Shown here one piece after another: positions 56,105-64,000 of a DNA stretch of 64,000 nt. Numbering within the stretch: the stretch's first letter is position 1; each line of letters starts with the position of its first letter. The notes under the pieces are model-generated. The model made no database searches, had not been told where the DNA came from, and saw nothing but the letters and a program-made list of their open reading frames with translations. The translations under genes were made by a program, and so were the position numbers. Source of the DNA: Variovorax paradoxus (GTDB lineage Bacteria > Pseudomonadota > Gammaproteobacteria > Burkholderiales > Burkholderiaceae_C); assembly GCF_024734665.1 (NCBI RefSeq), contig NZ_CP102931.1, forward strand, positions 4,710,001 through 4,774,000, in the 5' to 3' direction.

Positions 56105-56227
56105 AGATGCCAGATTCCGGAAACAGGATTCGCGGCGAAATTCATGTCCGCGTGCGTCGAGCCGGGGCTTGGTCTGGACGGCGCGGCGCTGTCCGCAAAA
56201 GGAAGGGTTAACACCTTTTCTCTCGTT

Positions 56228-56250
56228 GAATTCGCAATTCCTGAGAAACC
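56228..56250. promoter_or_regulatory. Operator-like element, copy B
   Basis: Second copy, in the same orientation, 146 bp from copy A measured start to start, close to 14 helical turns. Mismatches to copy A are at element positions 7, 13 and 21 (T/G, T/C, T/A). It lies about 58 bp upstream of the AraC ATG (56308), in a mirror position to copy A. The pairing suggests a looped operator. Confidence 0.65.
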
Positions 56251-56307
56251 CACTTGACCGGCCCCCATGGCCTGCAGAACATGCCGCCGCAAACGAAGGA
56301 GACAAAC

Positions 56308-57288
56308 ATGACGAGTCGCGCTCACGTTTCGGTAGATGCGGTGAGTCCATCCCAACGACTGCCCGCCTGGCATAGCCTGGTGAGTACGCATCTGGGGCGC
56401 ACGCCGGAGTCGTTTCGGGCCCGCGACTCCGGCCGGTGGGAGCCCCTGGCCGGCCAGGCGTTCTGCGGAAGTCTCGAATACGGCACGCTGGGTGGCGCGG
56501 GGCTTTGCCGGCTGATTGCAACGCCCCATCGATTTACCCGATCGATGTACACCCGGCTGGAAGATGCGCCCAGCCCGTTGATGCTCGTGATGCAGCAAAA
56601 GGGCTGCGCCGTGTTCGCGCAGGACGGGCGCAGCGGAATGCTGGAGCCGGGCGATTGGTGCATCCTCGATGCCGCGATGCCGTTTGCAATCGACCATCCG
56701 TCTGGTTGCGACCAGATCATCCTGACACCGCCCCGGCCTTCCGATCCGGCGCTGACCGACTTGATCACGCGAGGCCGCGCGCTGCGTTGTGTCGGGAAGA
56801 AGGGATCCTCGCGGCTGGTGCAGACCATGCTCGGCGAGGCCTATGGACAGTTCGACCGGCTGCCGTCGGAAACCGCCAGTGTCCTGGCTGATGCCATTGC
56901 ATCGTTCGCTTGGCACGCAGTGCAGGAGCGGTGCATGACTTCGAGCAAGGACACGATTCGCGACACCCAGCGCAACAAGCTCAAGGCCTTCATCGACAAG
57001 AATCTGTCCGAGCCCGGTCTCTGCGTCGAGATGATCGCGCAAGGCTGCGGCTGTTCCGTGCGCAGTGTTCACCGCGCGTTCTCGGATGATCCTCAAGGTT
57101 CCGTTTCCGAGTACATCTGGAGCCGACGCGTTGCACAGTGCGCAAGTGCACTCAGGAACCCGACCAACGCCTTGCGCTCCGTCACGGACATTGCAATGGA
57201 CTGGGGGTTCTCCAGTCCATCGCATTTCAGCAGGGCGTTCAGGAGCAGCCTCGGCGTCTCCCCGAAAGCCTACCGGCTGGCGCAGTAG
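56308..57288 (+). CDS. AraC-family transcriptional regulator
   Basis: A 326-residue regulator with an N-terminal ligand-binding domain of the AraC_binding_2 type (cupin-like, FTRSMYTRLEDAPSPLMLVM and MLEPGDWCILDAAMPF) and a C-terminal double helix-turn-helix (VEMIAQGCGCSVRSVHRAFS and TDIAMDWGFSSPSHFSRAF). AAGGAG at 56296-56301 lies six bases before the ATG. It is divergent from the extradiol operon and convergent with the oxygenase/aldehyde dehydrogenase operon, so it can serve either; the paired operator-like repeats in its promoter region favour the dioxygenase operon and itself. Confidence 0.92.
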   Translation: MTSRAHVSVDAVSPSQRLPAWHSLVSTHLGRTPESFRARDSGRWEPLAGQAFCGSLEYGTLGGAGLCRLIATPHRFTRSMYTRLEDAPSPLMLVMQQKGCAVFAQDGRSGMLEPGDWCILDAAMPFAIDHPSGCDQIILTPPRPSDPALTDLITRGRALRCVGKKGSSRLVQTMLGEAYGQFDRLPSETASVLADAIASFAWHAVQERCMTSSKDTIRDTQRNKLKAFIDKNLSEPGLCVEMIAQGCGCSVRSVHRAFSDDPQGSVSEYIWSRRVAQCASALRNPTNALRSVTDIAMDWGFSSPSHFSRAFRSSLGVSPKAYRLAQ

Positions 57289-57299
57289 GCCACGGGCTT

Positions 57300-58748
57300 T
57301 CAGAACGGATAGTGCCGGGCCGAAGTCTGTACGGTGAGCCAGCGCAAGTCCGTGAATGCGTCGATTCCGGAGCGCCCGCCGAACCGGCCGACACCGCTGG
57401 CCTTGACGCCGCCGAACGGCATCTGGGGCTCGTCATGCACCGTGGGTCCGTTGATGTGGCAGATGCCGGACTCGATGCGCTGCGCGACCTGCATCGCGCG
57501 CGCGATGTCGCGGCCGTATACCGCGGCCGACAGGCCGTACTCGTTATCGTTGGCGCAGCGCACCGCTTCTTCCAGGCCCTTGACCCGGACAATGCCCTTG
57601 ATGGGACCGAAGGACTCTTCGCCGTAGATCTTCATGCCTAGCGCGACGTGATCGAGGAGCGTCGGCACCATGAGCGTGCCGTCCGCGCGCCCGCCGCACA
57701 GCAGGCGGGCGCCCGCGGCCAGCGCGTCGTCGAGCAGCATGTTGCAGCGATCCACTGTCGCCATGTCGATGACCGAGCCCAGTGCCGCGCCGGAGCCTGC
57801 CGGGCCGGGAGTCAGCGAGCGCGCCTTCCTGGCCAGCCGCTCGGCGAATTCATCGGCGATGGACTCATCGACAATGATCCGCTCTGTGGACATGCAGATT
57901 TGGCCCGAGTTGAGGAAGGCGCCGAAGATTGCGCCGTCCACGGCTTGATCGAGGTCGGCGTCGTCGAGCACCACAAGCGGCGCCTTGCCGCCGAGTTCCA
58001 GCACCACCGGCTTCAGGTGCTCCGCACATTTGACAGCGATGATTTTCCCGACCCTGGTGGAGCCGGTGAAGTTGACGCGGCGCACAGCGGGGTGCGAGAT
58101 CATGGCGTCAACGACAGGCCCAGCATCGGCTGGGGCGTGGCTCACGAAGTTCACGACACCGGGCGCAACACCGGCACGCGAGAACGCATCGACGATGCGC
58201 CGGTGGGTTGCCGGGCAGGCTTCAGACGCCTTGAGGATCACGGTGTTTCCGCATGCGAGGGGCACTGCGATCGCGCGCACGCCAAGAATCAAGGGCGCAT
58301 TCCAGGGCGCGATGCCCAGGGAGACGCCGGCGGGCTGGCGCACGGCAAGCGCCAGATTGCCAGGAAGATCCGAAGGAATGATTTCACCGTTGATCTGGGT
58401 CGTGAGCGCCGCTGCTTCACGCAGTATTCCCACCGCGGTGACGGCGTTGAAACCGGCCCAGAGTTCGCTGGCGCCGGTCTCGCTCATCATGGTGGCGACG
58501 AGGGTCGGCAGGTCGCGCTCCAGTTCGTCGGCCGCTTTCGTCAGCATCGCGCGCCTTTCGGCGGGGCCGGTTCGCGCCCAGGCTGGAAAGGCCCGCTCGG
58601 CCGCGACAACCGCCGCGACGGCGTCCTCGGGTGCTGCTGCCGCCGCCGTCGTGACCACCTCCCTGGTGATCGGGTTGCATCGCTGAAACGTTGCGCCTGA
58701 ACGGGCAGGGGCAAGCTCCCCCTGAATCTGAAGTTGAACAATGTTCAT
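57300..58748 (-). CDS. Aromatic aldehyde dehydrogenase
   Basis: A 482-residue NAD-dependent aldehyde dehydrogenase with N150 in APWN, base E251 in VVLELGGK and nucleophile C285 in NSGQICMSTER. The ICMSTER form around the cysteine is typical of vanillin, benzaldehyde and salicylaldehyde dehydrogenases. It follows, with a four-base overlap, a carotenoid/lignostilbene-type oxygenase, which produces aromatic aldehydes such as vanillin, so it probably oxidises that product to the acid. Confidence 0.9.
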   Translation of the reverse strand: MNIVQLQIQGELAPARSGATFQRCNPITREVVTTAAAAAPEDAVAAVVAAERAFPAWARTGPAERRAMLTKAADELERDLPTLVATMMSETGASELWAGFNAVTAVGILREAAALTTQINGEIIPSDLPGNLALAVRQPAGVSLGIAPWNAPLILGVRAIAVPLACGNTVILKASEACPATHRRIVDAFSRAGVAPGVVNFVSHAPADAGPVVDAMISHPAVRRVNFTGSTRVGKIIAVKCAEHLKPVVLELGGKAPLVVLDDADLDQAVDGAIFGAFLNSGQICMSTERIIVDESIADEFAERLARKARSLTPGPAGSGAALGSVIDMATVDRCNMLLDDALAAGARLLCGGRADGTLMVPTLLDHVALGMKIYGEESFGPIKGIVRVKGLEEAVRCANDNEYGLSAAVYGRDIARAMQVAQRIESGICHINGPTVHDEPQMPFGGVKASGVGRFGGRSGIDAFTDLRWLTVQTSARHYPF

Positions 58749-60214
58749 CTGTTTTCCTGAATGGTCGTTGGATTGAAGGGAGCCCAGTCGCCGTGGAAGG
58801 CATCGCGCAGCCGGATCGGCAGCTTGATCTGCGCAATCGGTCCGGCTTCGATGTCGGCGGCGTCCAGCACGACCACGGATGCCAGTGCCGTGTCGTGGTG
58901 GTCCACGACAGCCAGCAGCAGCCCTTCCGCCCCGGGGACGGGCACCAATTGAGGCTCCTGGAATGTGGTCGTGTCGGACAGGAAGAGAGCCTTGACGTCG
59001 CCGCTGCGGGTATCTACGCGCACCAGATGGTTCGAACCCAGCCCGATCGGTCCCGCCACGAGCTGACTTCGGGCGGGGTCGATTCCGCCGTAGTAGATGA
59101 AGCGATGCGGACGCATCGACAGGCGCTCGTCGATCCGGGGCAGCTCTCCCGGTATCGGACTCAGGACACGCACGTCGAACGACGTGTCCGGACTTTCGGC
59201 GTCGAAGCTCCAGCGCGTGAGAAAGGGAGCATTTGCCGCAGGCTCGTACACGCTTCCATCCACCGCAGGTATGTAGGGAAAAACATTTCGCGCGGAGACG
59301 CAGAGGTCGATCGTGATCCGGCTGCCCTCGTTGAAGGCATTGGCGACATGGTAGGAATAGCAGGCCGGCCTGCGAAACCAGCGCATGTCACTCGCGGGGC
59401 CGTTCCTGCGCATCACGCCGATCCAGGTGTCCAGCGAGCCGTCCCACATCCAGTGGGTTCCGCCCGATCTCAGGCGGTCGATATCGCAGGTCGTCGGAAA
59501 GACCGAGAAGATGACGTAGTCGCGCGTCACCGCGAAATCGTGTTGCATGGCTGCGTATGGCGCCTCGAACCACTCTTCCCGCACCAGCGTGCCGTGCCTG
59601 TCCGCGACACAGTAGGCAACGCTCTTGCTCGCGTCGCCCGACGCTTCGTATCCGAAGAACACCCATTCGCCGGTCTCCGGGTCTCGCTTGGGATGAGCGG
59701 TAGCCGTGCGCGAGCGCAGCTTTCCGTCGAAATCGTGACGGCCCTTGGTCTCCAGGGTCAGGGGGTCCAGCTCGTACGGCAGGCTGTCCTCCTTCAGCGC
59801 GAACAGCCGGCCCGCATGCATGAACGCCGTCGTGTTTGCCGTGCCCCGGTCGAGCCCGCGCACGGAAGGATGATCGGTGAACTGGTTGCGATACAAGCCG
59901 AACAGTGATCGGCGAACGTCGCGCTCGGCCTCGAACCGCTGCGTGCGCACGTACTTCATCCTGAAGTCGACATGGCCATTCGCAAAGGTGAACGCGCTGA
60001 CGACACCGTCGCCATTGATGTAGATGTCGTCTCCCAGCATGGGCGGGTACTGCGGATCGGGGCCGCAGCGATACCAGGTGCCCTCGAGTGCCGCCGGCAG
60101 CTCGCCGATGACTTCCAGGTCCTGTATCTGGCATTCGACGCGCGAGGGCGCATTCATCCCGGTGAAATGCGGCAATGCAGGGAAATTGCGTGGAGTGCTT
60201 GAATCGTTGTGCAT
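58745..60214 (-). CDS. Carotenoid-cleavage-type oxygenase, isoeugenol/lignostilbene-like
   Basis: A 489-residue non-haem iron oxygenase cleaving an alkene next to an aromatic ring to give an aldehyde. The four iron histidines are H174, H225, H289 and H474 (in ATAHPKR, MQHDFAV, YSYHVAN and AFHGDW). Y108 in LYRNQFTD and K141 in LKEDSLPYELDP correspond, as I recall them, to the Tyr and Lys that hold the 4-hydroxyl of lignostilbene in bacterial dioxygenases, which points to 4-hydroxystilbenes or isoeugenol rather than carotenoids. ATG 60214 is the start; an in-frame TTG two codons upstream is possible. Confidence 0.9.
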   Translation of the reverse strand: MHNDSSTPRNFPALPHFTGMNAPSRVECQIQDLEVIGELPAALEGTWYRCGPDPQYPPMLGDDIYINGDGVVSAFTFANGHVDFRMKYVRTQRFEAERDVRRSLFGLYRNQFTDHPSVRGLDRGTANTTAFMHAGRLFALKEDSLPYELDPLTLETKGRHDFDGKLRSRTATAHPKRDPETGEWVFFGYEASGDASKSVAYCVADRHGTLVREEWFEAPYAAMQHDFAVTRDYVIFSVFPTTCDIDRLRSGGTHWMWDGSLDTWIGVMRRNGPASDMRWFRRPACYSYHVANAFNEGSRITIDLCVSARNVFPYIPAVDGSVYEPAANAPFLTRWSFDAESPDTSFDVRVLSPIPGELPRIDERLSMRPHRFIYYGGIDPARSQLVAGPIGLGSNHLVRVDTRSGDVKALFLSDTTTFQEPQLVPVPGAEGLLLAVVDHHDTALASVVVLDAADIEAGPIAQIKLPIRLRDAFHGDWAPFNPTTIQENR

Positions 60215-60273
60215 GGACAAGAGTGAACTTCGGGACAGGGACAGGGACGGGAACGAGGACGGATGCCCCGGTT

Positions 60274-61458
60274 TCAGGTGGAACCGAGAGGCGAGCGCAC
60301 ACGGTGGCGCTCAGAGCGCGCGTGGTGCGATGTCACGACCACGGAGAGAGCGAGTGCGATCACATAGATGGCAGTGGCAGCCCAGCCGACGCTCCTGAAG
60401 CTGCCGGTGCCCACCGCAACCGCCCCGACGGCCGGCCCCAGCGCCTGGCCGATGAAGATCGCGGCATTGGCGAGGCCGGGCAGGCGGCCGGTCTGGTCCA
60501 TTTCAGCCGTCAGGGCCAGGAGATAGGTGAGCCCGAAGAACCACACCAGCATGATCACGCAGGCTGTCAGCGCGTAGGCAGCCACGCCAGTGCCGTAGAC
60601 CATCAGCAAGGTGGCGAGGATGGAGCCCGCAAATGCAATCAGCTGCGCCGAGCGATGACTGATCCGCCGGCCCACGATGCCGGCCAGCGCCGCGCCCACC
60701 GCACCAGACAGAACGCTCAGCCCCAGAATCATGCCGATGTGATCGGGCGCGATGCCGATCGCCTTGCCGATGCGCTCCTGGTAGACCCACAGAGCGCCAT
60801 GCCCGGCAAACAGAAGGACCACGAGGACAAGCAGCAAAGTGCTGTCTGTGCGCAGCGCGTAGACAGCGGCGCGCCCCGGGCCGCCCTGCCCGCTCGCCGG
60901 AGCTCGGGCGGGGATTCTTCCGCATAGGCCCAGGCTCAGGAGGCAAAGGACGACGAAACCTGCGAACACCGCCGGAATACCGAAGGCCGAGATCACGGGC
61001 GGGAGAATGCCGAGGGAGGCTGCGCCCCACAGCAGGATGCAGATGTTGAGAACCGCGAACGTCTTGTCCTTGTGGGTACGCAAGGCGGTGCTGGCATACA
61101 CCACCGCCTGCACCACGCCTCCGGAAGCCCCCGCCAGCAGGCGCGCGACGCACAACGTCGCGAAGCTCTCTGCCAACGTGCTCCAGACGCTGGCAATCAG
61201 AAGCACGACCAAGGCTATCCGCACGAGTTGCTGCCGGTTCTGCCGGTGTGCGCCAAAAGCCGCGACCGTGCAAGCCAGTGCCATCGACACCAGCTCGATC
61301 CCGAACAGAACTCCCATTTGCTGCAGACCGATGCCCATGCGGTCCACCAGGGCGCCACCGAGGACGGGCTGCATCTGGATGGTGCCCATGCCTGTCACCA
61401 TGCAGATCGCCAGCGCGAACATCGTTGTCCTGCTGTCTATTTTTGTCGAGGCGTCCAT
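60274..61458 (-). CDS. MFS transporter of the oxygenase operon
   Basis: A 394-residue 12-helix major facilitator permease (first helix FALAICMVTGMGTIQMQ, motif-like ALACTVAAFGAHRQNRQQ between helices 2 and 3). The signature motif is weak, so the subfamily is unclear. It is the first gene of the minus-strand unit with the oxygenase (59 bp) and aldehyde dehydrogenase, so it probably imports the aromatic substrate or exports the product. ATG 61458 is chosen because the hydrophobic core starts soon after. Confidence 0.85.
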   Translation of the reverse strand: MDASTKIDSRTTMFALAICMVTGMGTIQMQPVLGGALVDRMGIGLQQMGVLFGIELVSMALACTVAAFGAHRQNRQQLVRIALVVLLIASVWSTLAESFATLCVARLLAGASGGVVQAVVYASTALRTHKDKTFAVLNICILLWGAASLGILPPVISAFGIPAVFAGFVVLCLLSLGLCGRIPARAPASGQGGPGRAAVYALRTDSTLLLVLVVLLFAGHGALWVYQERIGKAIGIAPDHIGMILGLSVLSGAVGAALAGIVGRRISHRSAQLIAFAGSILATLLMVYGTGVAAYALTACVIMLVWFFGLTYLLALTAEMDQTGRLPGLANAAIFIGQALGPAVGAVAVGTGSFRSVGWAATAIYVIALALSVVVTSHHARSERHRVRSPLGST

Positions 61459-61804
61459 TGCGCTGCTTCCATGAATGAGGGTCAGGCAAGGGTAGGAAAT
61501 GCCACCGGGGCGGTCTGGCATCGTTGCGACGGCATTGACTGGACGTGCCACCGCGATCCGAGGGATTTCCCTGGCCGGAATGAGTGGAGCCCTTTCGAGA
61601 TTGGTCGATCGCTGGACTGGGGCAAGCCGCGTGCGCAGCCATGAACAGCAGCACACGCGAAGCTCAAGAGCTTGCTAAGCTGCCCGACCGGCGTCCCACG
61701 GCCGAAGCTCAGCAATCCAGAAATGGGTACGCCAGCGGGTACAAGCCAGAAAATATGCCAAAAACAAAAATAAATCTTTTGAAATCAACAACTTAGAGAA
61801 TTTC
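61459..61804. promoter_or_regulatory. Divergent intergenic region between the MFS gene and xth
   Basis: No convincing gene in 346 bp. A dyad ATGCCA at 61499-61504 and TGGCAT at 61516-61521, separated by 11 bp, lies about 40 bp upstream of the MFS start and could be an operator. The last 70 bp before xth are AT-rich and probably contain its promoter. A 70-codon frame at 61584-61796 has no ribosome-binding site and unusual composition, and is not called. Confidence 0.45.
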
Positions 61805-62590
61805 ATGAAAATCGCCACCTGGAACGTCAATTCCCTCACTGCGCGCCTGCAGCACGTGCTCGACTGGCTCATTGCCAACCCGGTCGACGTGCTGTGCCTG
61901 CAGGAGCTCAAGATGACGGACGACAAGTTCCCGCTCGAGGTGCTGAAGTCGGCCGGCTACGAGGCCGCGGTGTTCGGCCAGAAGACCTACAACGGCGTGG
62001 CGATTCTCAGCCTTGCACCGGTGCGCGACGTGGTGAAGAACATCACCAGCTTCAGTGACGACCAGTCGCGCGTGATCGCGGCCACGGTAGAGACGCCTTC
62101 GGGTCCGCTGCGCGTGGTCAACGGCTACTTCGTGAACGGCCAGGAGCCGGGCAGCGAGAAGTTCGCATACAAGATGAAGTGGCTCGACGCACTGCGCGAC
62201 TCGCTGCGCCAGGAGCTGGCGGCCAACCCGAACCTGGTGCTGCTGGGCGACTTCAACATCACGCCGGAAGACCGCGACAGCTTCGACCCGGTGGGCCTGA
62301 AGGAAACGATCCACCACACGACGGAAGAGCGCAACCACTTCAAGGCGCTGCTCGAGCTGGGCCTGACGGACAGTTTTCGCATGTTCGAGCAGCCCGAGAA
62401 GAGCTATTCGTGGTGGGACTACCGCATGCTGGGCTACCAGAAGAACCGCGGGCTGCGCATCGACCACATCCTGGTGAGCCAGCCGCTGGTGCCGCGCGTG
62501 AAGGGCTGCGTCATCGACCGCGTGCCGCGCAAGTGGGAGAAGCCGAGCGACCATGCGCCGGTGGTGCTCGATCTCGACCTGGGTGCCTGA
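61805..62590 (+). CDS. xth: Exodeoxyribonuclease III
   Basis: AP endonuclease and 3'-exonuclease of base excision repair. The 261-residue protein has the family residues E34 in CLQELK, D149 and N151 in LLGDFNIT, D220 in LRIDHIL and H250 in SDHAPV. The start MKIATWNVNSL is the usual N-terminus. Expressed from its own AT-rich upstream region and followed by a small lipoprotein gene after 4 bp. Confidence 0.97.
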   Translation: MKIATWNVNSLTARLQHVLDWLIANPVDVLCLQELKMTDDKFPLEVLKSAGYEAAVFGQKTYNGVAILSLAPVRDVVKNITSFSDDQSRVIAATVETPSGPLRVVNGYFVNGQEPGSEKFAYKMKWLDALRDSLRQELAANPNLVLLGDFNITPEDRDSFDPVGLKETIHHTTEERNHFKALLELGLTDSFRMFEQPEKSYSWWDYRMLGYQKNRGLRIDHILVSQPLVPRVKGCVIDRVPRKWEKPSDHAPVVLDLDLGA

Positions 62591-62594
62591 GCCC

Positions 62595-63104
62595 ATGACC
62601 ATACGCAACCTCGCAATCGTGGCCGTCGCGCTGACGCTCACGGCCTGCTCGCTGCTGAAGCCCGGCGACAAGGTGGAAGAAGGTGGCAAGAGCGCCGCGA
62701 CCTCGCCTGCGGACGAAACCGCTTCCGGACGCGACGTGCCGACGGTGCGGTTGATCACCGCGCAGACGCCGGCCGTGCGGACCTACCGCAAGATCGGCGC
62801 GCGCCACATCTATAACAAGTATGCAAGCCGCATCTACAAGGGCAAGATCCCGCCGCTGGTGTACGCGGTTGTGGTGGTCGAGACCGACATCGACGCCACG
62901 GGCAAGGTGATCAGGGTCGATTTCAGCCGCACGCCGAGCCATGCGCCCGAAGTGCCGCCGATGATTGCGGAGCTGATCAAGGCCACGTCGCCTTTGCCGA
63001 ACCCCGGCAAGCTGGGCGCCCATACCTACGTGGACACGTGGCTCTGGGACAAGAGCGGAAAGTTCCAGATCGATTCGCTGACCCTGGGCCAGCGGAGCCG
63101 ATAG
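62595..63104 (+). CDS. Small lipoprotein with a TonB-C-terminus-like domain
   Basis: A 169-residue lipoprotein: hydrophobic start with lipobox LTAC (C18), a short low-complexity linker, then a domain reading PPLVYAVVVVETDIDATGKV and FSRTPSHAPEVPPMIAELIK, similar in pattern to the C-terminal domain of TonB-like energy-transducer proteins (V-x-V-x-x-D-x-x-G-x-V). It has no transmembrane helix beyond the signal. Function unknown. Starts four bases after the xth stop, so the two are probably co-transcribed. Confidence 0.72.
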   Translation: MTIRNLAIVAVALTLTACSLLKPGDKVEEGGKSAATSPADETASGRDVPTVRLITAQTPAVRTYRKIGARHIYNKYASRIYKGKIPPLVYAVVVVETDIDATGKVIRVDFSRTPSHAPEVPPMIAELIKATSPLPNPGKLGAHTYVDTWLWDKSGKFQIDSLTLGQRSR

Positions 63105-63131
63105 GCACGCCGCCGGCGCCGACCGCCTCGC

Positions 63132-64000
63132 TCACGTCCAGTTCTGCTGCACCCAGCTGCGCACTGCCGCCCACTCGGGCGAACTCTCGATGTATTTCTG
63201 CGTCGCGCTCACCAACTCGCCCACGTTCTTGTAGTCGTCCAGGCCGAACGGCTGGGCCAGCGGCACGTTGCCGCGCATGTAATTGCTGCCGAGCAGCTGG
63301 CCGGCCTGGGTCGCCGCCAACTCCGCAGTGGCATCCATGGTGAGGTTGAGCAGCGCCGTAGCCGGCACCACGCCGTCGCTGAACGGCCACAGCCAATGCG
63401 TGACGCCCCAGTCCAGCGGGTTGGACACGGAACTGGGCGGCACGCCCACCGGATTGACGCCGGTGCCCAGCGACAGCATCACGATGTCCGACGGGGCGGT
63501 GGCGCAGCCCTGGTAGATCGCCTCCACAATCGCCGTCATCGAGGGGTTGTTGGCGAAGGTGCCGCCGTCGGCGAAGTAGCCGAAGTCCCCCAACTGGTAC
63601 GGCGGGAAGTACGTTGGCGCGGCCGAGGTGGCCAGCGCGGCGTCCACCATGCTGATGCCGCGGTAGGCGTTGCGCTGGCCGTTGGAGATGGTGCACGGCG
63701 CCCAGCTGTTCTGGTTCGCATCCCACAGCCGCGCGGAATTGACGGCCACGAAGCGACTCGCCGAGGACAGCGCACCGCCGCTACCCACCAGTTGCTGGGC
63801 GACTGATTGCAAGCCGGTGTTGACGTACTGGCACTTGAAGATGCCCGGGCCGCTGCCCAGCAGGTCTTCTGTCGACTGCGCCGGTGCCCGGTCCTGCTGC
63901 TTGGCCTGTGCGTCCAGCAGCCAGCCGTTGGGCTTGAAGATGGTGGAGCCATCGTTCTGGTAGACGCTGACGATCTTGTCGATGCTCACTTTGTTCACCA
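63132..64000 (-). CDS. Patatin-like phospholipase, C-terminal part
   Basis: Hydrolase of the patatin (PNPLA) family, cut by the window end, with about 289 C-terminal residues visible. The catalytic aspartate is in the DGG-x-FANNP motif (FADGGTFANNPSM), preceded by AALATSAAPTYFPPY; both are typical. The nucleophile motif GxSxG and the oxyanion loop lie beyond 64000. An ATG at 63998 is probably internal. The stop is 27 bp from the lipoprotein stop, convergent. Confidence 0.88.
   Translation of the reverse strand, partial: VNKVSIDKIVSVYQNDGSTIFKPNGWLLDAQAKQQDRAPAQSTEDLLGSGPGIFKCQYVNTGLQSVAQQLVGSGGALSSASRFVAVNSARLWDANQNSWAPCTISNGQRNAYRGISMVDAALATSAAPTYFPPYQLGDFGYFADGGTFANNPSMTAIVEAIYQGCATAPSDIVMLSLGTGVNPVGVPPSSVSNPLDWGVTHWLWPFSDGVVPATALLNLTMDATAELAATQAGQLLGSNYMRGNVPLAQPFGLDDYKNVGELVSATQKYIESSPEWAAVRSWVQQNWT

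Noticed and set aside
61584..61796. A 70-codon frame upstream of xth
   Set aside because: No ribosome-binding site and it runs through an AT-rich promoter-like stretch.

Overview
The window reads as a chromosomal segment of a high-GC betaproteobacterium of the order Burkholderiales, most likely the family Comamonadaceae (Variovorax or Acidovorax type). This is inferred from base composition, protein similarity as I recognise it, a TctC/Bug-type binding protein, and the mix of type VI secretion and aromatic or phosphonate catabolism. I cannot fix the species without a search. I see no rRNA, tRNA, CRISPR array, insertion sequence or prophage.

Layout. (1) 1-4371 is housekeeping: the 3' end of thyA, an M48 membrane metalloprotease, folA, an App1-type phosphatase and a small conserved-looking protein. 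(2) 4852-30908 is one long plus-strand type VI secretion (T6SS) block: tssB-tssC-hcp-tssE-tssF-tssG-tssH(clpV)-vgrG, a MORN-repeat protein, a DUF4280 PAAR-like protein, then a five-gene insert, then tssJ-tssK-tssL-tssM-tssA and a final gene of unknown function. The insert holds a small membrane protein, a periplasmic amino-acid-binding protein, a DAACS-type transporter, an aspartate/glutamate-type racemase and a second DAACS-type transporter. (3) 30984-36174, minus strand, is a 2-oxoacid:ferredoxin oxidoreductase operon with a GltD-like NAD(P)H module and a CBS protein. (4) 36281-44906 is phosphorus scavenging: a LysR regulator divergent from an iron alcohol dehydrogenase, an organophosphate-type transporter, phosphonoacetate hydrolase (phnA) and phosphonoacetaldehyde dehydrogenase (phnY), then a phytase-like (MINPP type) lipoprotein. 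(5) 44933-48955 is a LysR regulator divergent from aminotransferase-TctC-RraA-like aldolase. (6) 49415-61458 is aromatic catabolism in two minus-strand operons: one with extradiol dioxygenase, IclR, flavin monooxygenase, FAH hydrolase, NTF2-like protein and outer-membrane transporter, the other with MFS, carotenoid/lignostilbene-type oxygenase and aldehyde dehydrogenase. An AraC regulator lies between them. (7) 61805-64000 holds xth, a small lipoprotein and a patatin-like phospholipase cut by the window end.

The most novel part is the amino-acid module embedded in the T6SS operon (16684-21436). A binding protein, a racemase and two transporters of the glutamate/aspartate family sit co-directionally, three of the junctions with overlapping stop and start codons, between the PAAR-like protein and TssJ. 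Both transporters have lost the sodium-binding NMDGT motif and carry LR-x-G there instead, while keeping the arginine that reads the substrate side chain. A role in D-amino-acid handling or peptidoglycan editing during T6SS attack or defence is a testable inference, not something the sequence proves. Second is a pair of 23-bp near-identical repeats (20 of 23 matching), 146 bp apart, between the divergent dioxygenase and AraC genes, which look like operators.
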